NCBI RefSeq assembly: GCF_903645355.1 | Contig: NZ_CAHJXR010000004.1 | Location: forward strand, 124,001 to 188,000 | Source of the DNA: Schaalia sp. Marseille-Q2122 | GTDB taxonomy: Bacteria > Actinomycetota > Actinomycetes > Actinomycetales > Actinomycetaceae | Direction: 5' to 3' | DNA length: 64,000 bases | Notes under the pieces: generated by a model | Databases searched by the model: none | What the model was told of the DNA's origin: nothing | The model's input: only the letters and a program-made list of their open reading frames with translations | Translations under genes and position numbers: made by a program | Shown here: positions 10,701-16,973 of the stretch, piece by piece | Layout: every line of letters starts with the position of its first letter | Numbering within the stretch: the stretch's first letter is position 1

Positions 10701-12473
10701 TTTGATGACTCCTCGTGGAAGACCATCACCGACACGGTGGCTGCGAACCCTCGCCATCAGGGCCCAGGGCCGCGCGCAGGAGTGGTGCTTGATTCGAACC
10801 ATCATCGTTTCTATGAAGGGTCCGTCTGGTACCGGGCTCGCTATACCGCGGCCTCGGATAATCCGACGCTGAGTTTCACGGGTAATGGTGGCTCGGGGGT
10901 TCCCGGCCAGGGCCGTAATCCTGCGTTTATGCAGGTGTGGGTGAATGGCACCTATGTGGGGGCTCCTCGGGCTGAGGGTCGTCCCGTGCAGCTCACTGTC
11001 CCTGAGGGGCTTATTCGCGCTGGAGAGCCTGTGACGGTTGCGGTTTTGGTGCATAACCTGGGCCAGAACCTGGACTGGAGCGACAATGGCTTGTCTAAGC
11101 AGAACCGTGGCCTTTTTGACGCGGATCTGCGAGCCCGAGGTGGTGTGACGTGGAAGATTTCCGGTGCGACGTCGGCTGATGCTGCTGATCTGACGCGTAA
11201 TCCTTCGGGGACGCTGTACAACAACGGCGGCCTGGGCGGAGAGAAGGCTGGCTGGCACATGCCTGCTTTTGATGATTCAGCGTGGACTGCCGCGCAGGAT
11301 CTGCATTCTCCTGCGGGCGTGACCTGGTATCGCGCGAAGGTGAACCTGGATGTTCCGGCGACGCAGGATACGATCTTCCGTTTGGATGTGAATTCCTCTC
11401 GCTTTGCGCATTTGGCGGATCATTCTCAGGTGACGATCTTCGTCAATGGTTGGAATACGGGTGTCTACATTGGTAACCGTGGCCCGCAGACCTCTTTCGC
11501 TGTGCCGACGGCGTTCTTGAACCTCAATGGGCAGAACACCATTGCGGTGGCTGTGGCCGCTCAGGCGGACACAATGGGGCCCGAGTCACTGACCCTGCGG
11601 GCAGCGCATTCGAGCACCGTTCCGCAGCGAGTGGTGTCAACTGAGCCGCCTGCGCCGAATGAGCCGAATGAGCCGGGTGAGCCTGGTGGCCCGGGTGAAC
11701 CCGGTGGGTCTGGTGAGCCTGGTGGGTCTGGTGAGCCTGGTGGGTCTGGTGAGCCTGGTGGGTCTGGTGAGCCTGGTGGGTCTGGTGAGCCTGGTGGCTC
11801 GACTCCTCAGCCGCCCACTGGCGGCACCGAGGAGCCCGAGAAGAAGCCGGAGATTTCGGGTGTTGTGGCTGCTCAGGAGATCCCCCAGAAGGGTGTTCTG
11901 ACTGTGACCGTGAGCAAGCTTGCTCCGAAGGCGAAGGTTGCCATGGAGTTGCGCCGTCCCAAGATGAGTGGCGCGAGCGTCTTCCGCAGTGTGGCGTCCT
12001 TCTTCAGTGCCGCATCGTCTGACGAGGACGGTTTGCCGGTGTCGGTGAGTGCTGTCGCCAATGACGAGGGCGTGGCCACCTTGACCCTGAAGGTTCCTGC
12101 TGAGGTTGAGGCTGGTGCCGCCGAGCTGGCATTCAGCATTGAAGGCAAGGAAGTGTCCGCAATGCCAGTCACGATCGTTGCAGCTCAGGCGGGTGATGAT
12201 GCGGGGTCTCAGACGCCGCCTCCAGGGAAGCCTGATTCTGGCAATAACGGCCAGGGCAAGCCTGACCAGTCCGGGAAGCCTAAGCCGCCGAGTTCCGATC
12301 AGAAGAAGGACAGTGGTGATGTGAAGGGCAGTGATGCTCAGACGTCGAAGAAGAGCAATGGTGTGCTTGCCTCAACGGGCGCGCACACCCTGGGTCTTGG
12401 CATCCTTGTTGTCGCAACGGTGGTGCTGGGGGGTCTGATGCTCATCCTGCGCAGAAGGAAGGACCTGAACTAA
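7713..12473 (+). CDS. Cell-wall-anchored GH35 beta-galactosidase, multidomain
   Basis: 1586 residues from ATG 7713 (AAAGGA upstream) with a signal peptide ending near A-Q-A. Residues ~70-400 are a glycoside hydrolase family 35 TIM barrel: G-E-I-H-Y-W-R, R-P-G-P-Y-V-N-A-E, the acid/base in Q-V-E-N-E-L (about 224) and the nucleophile in I-T-E-S-Q-G-G (about 312). Two tandem carbohydrate-binding-like beta domains follow (~490-750, each starting with a T-G-x-W motif), then GH35 C-terminal jelly rolls to ~1300. A G-E-P-G-G-S hexapeptide repeat (bases ~11690-11800) forms a wall spacer. It ends with LASTG, a membrane helix and R-R-R-K. It should release terminal beta-galactose from exogenous glycans at the surface. 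It is far longer than simple GH35 enzymes (~600-800) because of the binding domains and wall linker. The LA-type signal suggests a class E housekeeping sortase rather than the pilus sortase next door. Confidence 0.93.
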   Translation: MRLGTMHRRRLAAATAVCGLALAGFIPPAQANPDDIPPGIPGLSAVTALPPSNISFPGNDGQPHTVGYDKHSFTIDGERINIWSGEIHYWRAPDVNSWRDLFQKMRAMGYNGVSLYFFWGLHQSEEGAPFDFTPGTIKDLDLLLTLAKQEGLYVIARPGPYVNAEISMGGLPAYMTNYSAGLRSTDPKVLKASTDWLRAFNEIVKKHLITDGGGSVILYQVENELIAEDANRGAFLKALADFVRNDGITVPLFHNDYGLGGRFHDVKRYGTDFYAYDRYPVGFNCSAGRNTIPDLETQFRTYAPETPHFITESQGGAFTPWGARYNASDCYTYTDEAFTRQWGVNNIGNGVTAFNFYMAFGGTNWGWTGSPSSGFTSYDYGAGITEDRQLTPKASVQKEIGYYTRAVPELASMDPVRAPRPTMNAGAEISAYQRQATDKANSATGNGVQVLAFRHRNSNDQTNSTFTVPLSLGRAAAAEEASFSHDDRHEDIHYTGTWVDINEGGAAKGTLKRTTTVGDSLTFTFTGPGLRIITGTGVDHGAFSVQIDDEQPVTVSTTKVDSEQNKPEQFEAFRVENLSNTQHTLTLRNVGTDQATTVSIDAIDVFAPAATEAVIHNDADESFFTYTGNWTHARGQRWTAGDINGDESFSNTQGDSYSFTFTGVGFDLVAPWSENHGSATVRVDGDIVGQTREETTNGATPQKDIFSWRAEDTSTPAQHTVTVTNDGQAFPRSSGTYTSIDAVRVFPDASALPKENNGFEEGEIAWARVPQKEGSFLTLHGRDALLLTADRNIDGHALYYTTSQLFGAPLSLGQSTMQYMLGVDGDAGETVLHYDAEPTVTVPEGAQKHWDPERGELRLNYTHSATPFDITVTPAGEDGPAPLKLRVIDRVAARTTWLLDSQDSEGNPATIAVEGADLARTVKYEGATAALTGSMTAAKNITVFLPANYSTVTWNGQALGTTEGDALTAEVPGPQEVTVAPLTFVRAQDHAEAAVDFDDSSWKTITDTVAANPRHQGPGPRAGVVLDSNHHRFYEGSVWYRARYTAASDNPTLSFTGNGGSGVPGQGRNPAFMQVWVNGTYVGAPRAEGRPVQLTVPEGLIRAGEPVTVAVLVHNLGQNLDWSDNGLSKQNRGLFDADLRARGGVTWKISGATSADAADLTRNPSGTLYNNGGLGGEKAGWHMPAFDDSAWTAAQDLHSPAGVTWYRAKVNLDVPATQDTIFRLDVNSSRFAHLADHSQVTIFVNGWNTGVYIGNRGPQTSFAVPTAFLNLNGQNTIAVAVAAQADTMGPESLTLRAAHSSTVPQRVVSTEPPAPNEPNEPGEPGGPGEPGGSGEPGGSGEPGGSGEPGGSGEPGGSGEPGGSTPQPPTGGTEEPEKKPEISGVVAAQEIPQKGVLTVTVSKLAPKAKVAMELRRPKMSGASVFRSVASFFSAASSDEDGLPVSVSAVANDEGVATLTLKVPAEVEAGAAELAFSIEGKEVSAMPVTIVAAQAGDDAGSQTPPPGKPDSGNNGQGKPDQSGKPKPPSSDQKKDSGDVKGSDAQTSKKSNGVLASTGAHTLGLGILVVATVVLGGLMLILRRRKDLN

Positions 12474-12566
12474 GGCATCTGGCCTCGCTCAGCTGCAGCT
12501 GACTCATCCTGCCGGGGTGTGTTCAGCTGCAGCTGAGTCATTGAGGCTGGGAGTGTGCAACTGTCT

Positions 12567-12725
12567 GGGTTCCTGGTTTGTGTCTGACTTCTGGGTCCGT
12601 GTGTGGGCGCGTGCTCTGTGGTTGGGTTCCTGGTTTGTGTCTGACTTCTGGGTCCGTGTGTGGGCGCGTGCTCTGTGGTTGGGTTTCTGGTTTGTGTCTG
12701 ACTTCTGGGTCCGTGTGTGGGCGCA
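12567..12725. repeat. 57-bp tandem repeat, 2.8 copies (VNTR)
   Basis: Units begin at 12567, 12624 and 12681 and are nearly identical. The period is divisible by three, so both strands stay open through it, but no start, codon pattern or domain supports a gene. Just before it, two copies of a palindrome built on CAGCTGCAGCTG lie at ~12490-12503 and ~12526-12539. Confidence 0.9.
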
Positions 12726-12790
12726 TCTACCTCTTTGAGGTCTCTCCCAGAAACTGATGTGTTGCACAAGGCCTTTAGCTGCCTGATGTT

Positions 12791-12831
12791 GCCGGGGGGT
12801 GTGGGGATCGCAGATCCCCACACCCCCCGGC
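12791..12831. terminator. 19-bp perfect GC-rich hairpin
   Basis: Arms 12791-12809 and 12813-12831 pair perfectly around a 3-nt loop, followed by CTTTG. It is the most likely transcription terminator downstream of the GH35 gene, although 318 bp and the tandem repeat lie between. Confidence 0.65.
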
Positions 12832-12884
12832 TTTGTGTGCCCACAGTAAATGCGCGTGGAGAGGATACCGGTGCCGCTGCCGGT

Positions 12885-12923
12885 CGAAAAGTAGCCCATT
12901 TTGACGGATGAAAAGTAGCCCAC
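12885..12923. repeat. Two direct copies of GAAAAGTAGCCCA (possible IS21-type end)
   Basis: GAAAAGTAGCCCA occurs at 12886-12898 and 12910-12922, 24 bp apart. IS21-family ends typically carry short repeated motifs of this kind (G-A-A-A-A-x-T-x-x-C-C-C-A). No istA/istB gene is nearby, so this would be an orphan end or an insertion scar. Identity is inferred from pattern memory only. Confidence 0.35.
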
Positions 12924-13475
12924 GGCCGGTGCCTGGAGCTGCATTTAATGGTGCTGAACTACTGCGCCCATGTCCATGTCCCGTGTTTTCGTCCGGGGCT
13001 CACTTTCAAGGAAGCGGTGTTGATAGCTACGCCCTGTCGAGGGCTTTTGCTTGTGTCACATGCAGGCCGCTGCACGTCCTTCGGGTGTGATGACCGGGAT
13101 GCAAACTGTCGACCTCCGGGTCAAGCTGCCGTGCCTGCGGTAGGGAGGTCGAGTTATGTGACAGTTGTTGTCTTTTGTGACACGCACAGGTATCGCAAAA
13201 GACAACAACTGCCACACAACGCAATTTCTGCTGCGCGTGGCTTCCGCATTCCCCCAACAGCCCGCAGAGGTCCCGTGCTTTGCCCTGCTCACGCTGCTCG
13301 CGCTCGTGCTCTACGGCCACGCACACTGCTCACGCCGCGCACGCCCTCACACTGTTTGCCCTGCTCGCGCTCTTGCCCTACGGTTACGCACACTGCTCAC
13401 GCTCGTGCTCTACGGTCACGCACGCCGCTCGCCCACAAGCCCTGTGTGGGGGAGTCCTGGACGGCGCATGCAAAA
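12924..13475. other. Gene-free repeat-rich intergenic region
   Basis: About 550 bp without a credible gene. An open frame of 195 codons crosses it (12948-13535), but its protein is low-complexity Arg/Thr/His with no start signal. The stretch at ~13300-13440 has degenerate copies of a GCTCGTGCTCTACGG / CACGCACACTGCTCACG pattern. The 13162-13211 inverted repeat lies in the middle. Confidence 0.6.
13162..13211. repeat. 16-bp perfect inverted repeat (hairpin)
   Basis: Arms 13162-13177 (CAGTTGTTGTCTTTTG) and 13196-13211 are perfect complements; one wobble and two further pairs extend the stem inward. The loop contains GACACGCACAGG. Its layout resembles the hairpin at 47921-48001. No gene end is close enough on the plus strand for it to be a simple terminator. 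Confidence 0.8.
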
Positions 13476-13511
13476 CCCCGTGTGTTCTATGACGCCATAG
13501 AACACACGGGG
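13476..13511 (-). terminator. Rho-independent terminator of the DUF3073 gene
   Basis: Perfect 16-bp stem (13476-13491 with 13496-13511), 4-nt loop. On the minus strand the stem is followed by TTTTG, and it lies 32 bp past the stop of the DUF3073 gene. Confidence 0.88.
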
Positions 13512-13542
13512 GTGAGAGTGCGATGTGGTGAGTAGGAGTTAC

Positions 13543-13767
13543 TCAGCGAGGCTCGGAGGGCGACCAGTAGTCGTCCTCGTCCTCGGTGTCCTCATCTTCG
13601 TTGTCGTCGTCATCGAAGTCAGCGTACTTCGCGTACAGATCGTCCTCGGACTCATCATGCCCTGAGGCCAACTCGCGTTGGAGTGCATCTAGATCCGTAT
13701 CGGGGCTGAAGTACTTCAGCTTGCGTGCGACTTTCGTCTGCTTAGCCTTCTGACGGCCGCGCCCCAT
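13543..13767 (-). CDS. DUF3073 family small acidic protein
   Basis: 74 residues: a basic N-terminus (M-G-R-G-R-Q-K-A-K-Q-T-K-V-A-R-K-L-K-Y-F-S-P) followed by a very acidic C-terminal half with D/E runs. This is the standard form of the actinobacterial DUF3073 family, whose role is unknown. The opposite charges of the two halves suggest a nucleic-acid or protein-binding role. GGAGG precedes the start. It is monocistronic with its own terminator at 13476-13511. Confidence 0.92.
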   Translation of the reverse strand: MGRGRQKAKQTKVARKLKYFSPDTDLDALQRELASGHDESEDDLYAKYADFDDDDNEDEDTEDEDDYWSPSEPR

Positions 13768-13970
13768 TGGCGTCGACCCCCTCCACCTCGTGCGGGTCCG
13801 CCGAAGCGGTTCCCTGATCTGTCAAATTCTTTCCAGAGACATCATAGCGCGTATCAGCGCAAAATTACGCCTCGGACAGTGCTTATGGATGAAAAAGTGT
13901 GCACTCCGACTGCGCAGTCCCTGATGTGCCGCGAGGAAAGTCTCCTCGTAGCAAGGGGAAATGCGTTCAA

Positions 13971-14270
13971 TTAGCGTGAACGAAAAACCTTGCGCAGGAC
14001 AAACACTCCGATGACGCCCACCACGCCAGCGGCGGCGTAGCCAACCTTCTTCAGTGCTTCCGTGTCGCCGGCGCGAGCGCTATTGAGGGTGTCGGCCACC
14101 TGGACCTTGACCTCTTCGGTCTTGCGGGCCAGGGACTCCTTGGAGACCTCGATAAGGTGCGCGGGTTGAAGCTGAGCGACGAGCTCATCAACGGTGGCGG
14201 TCATCTGCGAGCGGGTAGCCTCCAGGTCGGCCTGGATTTCCTCAGGGCTACGAGCGGTGGTGTCACTCAT
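13971..14270 (-). CDS. DUF3618 domain membrane protein
   Basis: 99 residues starting at ATG 14270 (M-S-D-T-T-A-R-S-P-E-E-I); a longer frame begins 27 bp upstream inside the preceding gene but lacks family support. The N-terminus has the DUF3618 pattern P-E-E-I-x-A-D-L-E-A-T-R-x-x-M-T-x-T-V-D-E-L, then an amphipathic helix and one membrane helix (A-A-A-G-V-V-G-V-I-G-V-F-V-L) near the C-terminus. The start overlaps the stop of the Holin-X gene (ATGAGTGA), so the two are translationally coupled. DUF3618 and Holin-X genes are regular neighbours in actinobacteria; function unknown, probably envelope-associated. Confidence 0.9.
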   Translation of the reverse strand: MSDTTARSPEEIQADLEATRSQMTATVDELVAQLQPAHLIEVSKESLARKTEEVKVQVADTLNSARAGDTEALKKVGYAAAGVVGVIGVFVLRKVFRSR

Positions 14271-14766
14271 GACGGAGTCCCTTCTTGAGAGCTTCAACGC
14301 TGGCTTCCAGGCCAGACTTGGGATCGGGGGTGGTCAGGCGAGCCTTATCCACGGCGTTCTTCCCGAGCAGTGCAAGGACGAGGATGATGAGCAGCAAAAT
14401 GGCGACGACGATGAGCGAGGCCGCCCACGCGGGGAGAACGAGGGCCAGTGCCAGCTCGATGGTGTGGAAGATCCATCCCAGCAGGTACAGGCCCAGCAAG
14501 CCGGCGGCACCAAGCAGACCAATGCCCATGCCCATACGCGAGGCGTAGGCGGTGGCCTTGGCCTTGGTCAATTCGATTTCCCCGCGGATGAGCGAGGTGA
14601 TCTGGGTGCTCAGGGTGGCGAAGAGTTCTCCGATGCTGGCGGGCTTCTTCAGTGAAGGCGCGGCAGCGGGTGTCCCAAGGTCAGCGGCGGGCATATTCGG
14701 CGCTGCGGGTTTCACGTCGTTGGGGACCCCGGGTTGTTGGGGCGCCGCAGTGTTGTCATTGGCCAT
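14263..14766 (-). CDS. Putative actinobacterial Holin-X (phage-holin superfamily) membrane protein
   Basis: 167 residues from ATG 14766 (M-A-N-D-N-T-A-A-P), taken over the upstream in-frame ATG because of its spacing to GGGAAG on the minus strand. After a Pro/Ala-rich ~50-residue N-terminus comes an amphipathic segment (I-G-E-L-F-A-T-L-S-T-Q-I-T-S-L-I-R-G-E-I-E-L-T-K-A-K) and two membrane helices, the pattern of Actinobacterial Holin-X/DUF1469. Despite the name this is a chromosomal house protein in most actinobacteria, not a phage gene. First gene of the pair with the DUF3618 gene. Confidence 0.88.
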   Translation of the reverse strand: MANDNTAAPQQPGVPNDVKPAAPNMPAADLGTPAAAPSLKKPASIGELFATLSTQITSLIRGEIELTKAKATAYASRMGMGIGLLGAAGLLGLYLLGWIFHTIELALALVLPAWAASLIVVAILLLIILVLALLGKNAVDKARLTTPDPKSGLEASVEALKKGLRHE

Positions 14767-14962
14767 GGATGGCACTTCCCTTCTCGGCTGAGCAAAGCGT
14801 TGACTCCCTTAAGTGTGTCACGAAATGCGTGACAGGCGGGGCTCAATATGAATCTTCGCGCATTGTTGCAGTCCGATTCCTTCCTGTCGGGAAGTCGTGG
14901 TCCTGCATGATCGGGCTTATCGGGTGGCGTCGGGTCCTTGGGTGGCGTCGGGGTCGGTGCTC

Positions 14963-16786
14963 TTATTGACGAGGGGAAGCACGGGGCCGGGCAATTCGGT
15001 GAGGATCTGCTGGGCGCGGTTGAGGACTGCGGTGGAGTCTTCCGAGAGAGGCCCGGTGGTGGGGCGCGGGATCTGCGGAAGCATGGTCGTTGAGGGGTAG
15101 TGGTGCTCGCCGGTGTGACCGGTGGCGGGGGGCAGTGTGCTTGGGGGGCGGGTTGGGTGCGCCGTGTCCTTGGGCGTCCAGGGTGCGAGGATGCGAGTGG
15201 TCTGCCTCCCGAGCCTCCTCCGCTGGTGTGGTGACTGTGGCGGTGGGGACGAGGGGCGGGATCAGGGAATGTGATCCACGAGGGGACCGCCCCGCAGCCT
15301 GGGCGGCGAAGGCGCGGTCTGCGCGGGTGGGCAGTTCGGGCGCCTCGAAGTCTTGCGATTCTGGGAGGATTTCGGTGGCGGCGAGTTCTCCAGCATCAAC
15401 GTGCGGAGCGTCGCTGGCTTGGGAGGTGGCGGGCTCCTGCATGCCTGTGCTGGTGCGTGCGAAGGACTCGGTGACGGGCGGGAAGAGGCGCGTGGAGGTG
15501 GCCTCGTGAGATGGGGAGGCAGAGGCGCGTGCCGTCGTCGCTGACGCTGGGCCAGCAGGCGGGTTGGGCGAGGTAGCCGACGTGGAGGAGACAGCCGGGT
15601 TGGGCGAGGCAGCCGCGGCAGCTGAGCCGCCCGAAACAGCCGCAGTAGCTGGGGTGGCAGCGGGTCGTGCCGCGCTACTTTCAGCGTGAGCGCGCCCCTG
15701 CGCTGACGATGCTGGCTGAGCACCATGACGGCGCTCAGCGCCGGAGACGCCATTCGATTCGGAGGCTCCATTGGAGCTCGCCGAGTTCACTACCGGGGGG
15801 ACCGCCAGCGGTATCGGACGCAGTTGGCGCTCGCGGGACGAGGACGTCACCGGCGCCCACGTGGGGTGCATGGAGGGCGAGTCGGCGTCCTCGTCGGTGT
15901 CAATGAGCTCATCGTCATCAATGGTGACGATCCCCTCGCTCGGAGGAGTCACCCAGCTCATGGCGCTGCCTGATTGAGGATTCTTCAACGCGGTGGAGAA
16001 CGCCAGGTTCAGCGCATGGTAGTCAGGCTGGCTGATATTGCCCACGACCTCCCCGTCAATGAGGATGAGCGCCTGATCGCTTTGCGCAGCAACATCGGGC
16101 GAACGAGTGGCAACAATGATCGAATACCCCATGTCCGCCAGCTCAAAGAAGTGACCAAAGAGGTCTTCGCTTTCTTCCACGCTGAGGAACTCCGTGGGTT
16201 CTTCCACGAGGAGCACGGGGCTGCCAGTGATGAGTGCGCGCGCGATCGCGGTGCGTAGACGCTCAAAGGGGGTGAGGAGGGCAACCTGGGCGTTAAGTAG
16301 GGGAGTGAGGACCAGGATCCTGCACAGGGAGAGCATGGCCTGGTGGTCGGCAAAACGGCCCGTCGCCGCCAGGGCAAGCATGAGTTCTTGCTCAACCGTC
16401 AGTTCATCGTTGAGGGCAGCGCGGCGCGGCACGTAGCCGATGGGTTCAAGATCGCCGCGGAAACGTGCCGCTAAAGAACGAGGCCGAGGCCAGGAGATCC
16501 TTCCGCTATCGAGCGGGGTCAGGCCGGCGCAGGCCAGCAGGAAGGGGGAGGGCTCTTGTGCGGGAGGCCAGGGCAGATCCCGGTAGCCGGTGAGGATGGC
16601 AGAGATCGTGCCGCGCGTGAAGGAGGCCGATACGGAGTTCAACACCAGATGCTCGTGTTGATTGTGGAGGCTGACATTACGCAGGCGAAGAACTCGGCGG
16701 CCCTTTTTTTGTGCGGGGCGCTGCGTCCGGGTACTCACCGCCTGTGAGGGTTCATCCTTCGAATGGGAGCGTGCTGCCACAGTCAT
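14963..16786 (-). CDS. Degenerate ABC-type ATPase without Walker A, long disordered tail
   Basis: 607 residues. Residues ~33-240 align with an ABC ATPase: beta strands and A-G-L-T-P-L-D-S-G (87-95), a signature-like L-T-P-F-E-R-L-R-T-A-I-A-R-A-L (171-185), Walker B V-L-L-V-E-E-P-T-E (191-199) and a D-loop-like end. The Walker A loop (G-x-x-G-x-G-K-S/T) is absent: residues 65-80 read T-G-Y-R-D-L-P-W-P-P-A-Q-E-P-S instead, with no Lys or Gly-rich turn. The catalytic Glu after Walker B is followed by P-T, and the H-loop reads V-A-T-R-S. The rest (~270-607) is Pro/Ala/Ser-rich and probably disordered. It may be a scaffold or pseudo-ATPase; ATP turnover is unlikely. It is divergent from the helicase-like giant at 16974. 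Confidence 0.75.
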   Translation of the reverse strand: MTVAARSHSKDEPSQAVSTRTQRPAQKKGRRVLRLRNVSLHNQHEHLVLNSVSASFTRGTISAILTGYRDLPWPPAQEPSPFLLACAGLTPLDSGRISWPRPRSLAARFRGDLEPIGYVPRRAALNDELTVEQELMLALAATGRFADHQAMLSLCRILVLTPLLNAQVALLTPFERLRTAIARALITGSPVLLVEEPTEFLSVEESEDLFGHFFELADMGYSIIVATRSPDVAAQSDQALILIDGEVVGNISQPDYHALNLAFSTALKNPQSGSAMSWVTPPSEGIVTIDDDELIDTDEDADSPSMHPTWAPVTSSSRERQLRPIPLAVPPVVNSASSNGASESNGVSGAERRHGAQPASSAQGRAHAESSAARPAATPATAAVSGGSAAAAASPNPAVSSTSATSPNPPAGPASATTARASASPSHEATSTRLFPPVTESFARTSTGMQEPATSQASDAPHVDAGELAATEILPESQDFEAPELPTRADRAFAAQAAGRSPRGSHSLIPPLVPTATVTTPAEEAREADHSHPRTLDAQGHGAPNPPPKHTAPRHRSHRRAPLPLNDHASADPAPHHRASLGRLHRSPQPRPADPHRIARPRASPRQ

Positions 16787-16973
16787 GGGGTCATTGTTTC
16801 ACGCTTGAAGGGGAGTCGTGCGGAGCCACCCCCGGGGGTGCGTCTCATGCGAGGTGGAACTCACGGTGAGCCAGGGAAACAGACTGGAGATTGGCTGTGA
16901 AATCAGCTGGGAAATGAAGCCTCCTCGGCGCTCCACATAGAGACTGAGCCTAGCTGCCGGTAGCGTTGGCCTC

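Noticed and set aside
11659-12172. Possible collagen-like gene in the GEPGGS repeat zone
   Set aside because: It is the in-frame spacer of the GH35 protein.
12470-12844. Minus-strand frame through the 57-bp repeats
   Set aside because: Open only because the repeat period is a multiple of three; no start signal or family.
12948-13535. 195-codon open frame in the repeat region
   Set aside because: Low-complexity Arg/Thr/His product, no ribosome-binding site, overlaps hairpins and a terminator.
14263-14766. Prophage holin
   Set aside because: Holin-X is a chromosomal actinobacterial family; no other phage genes around.
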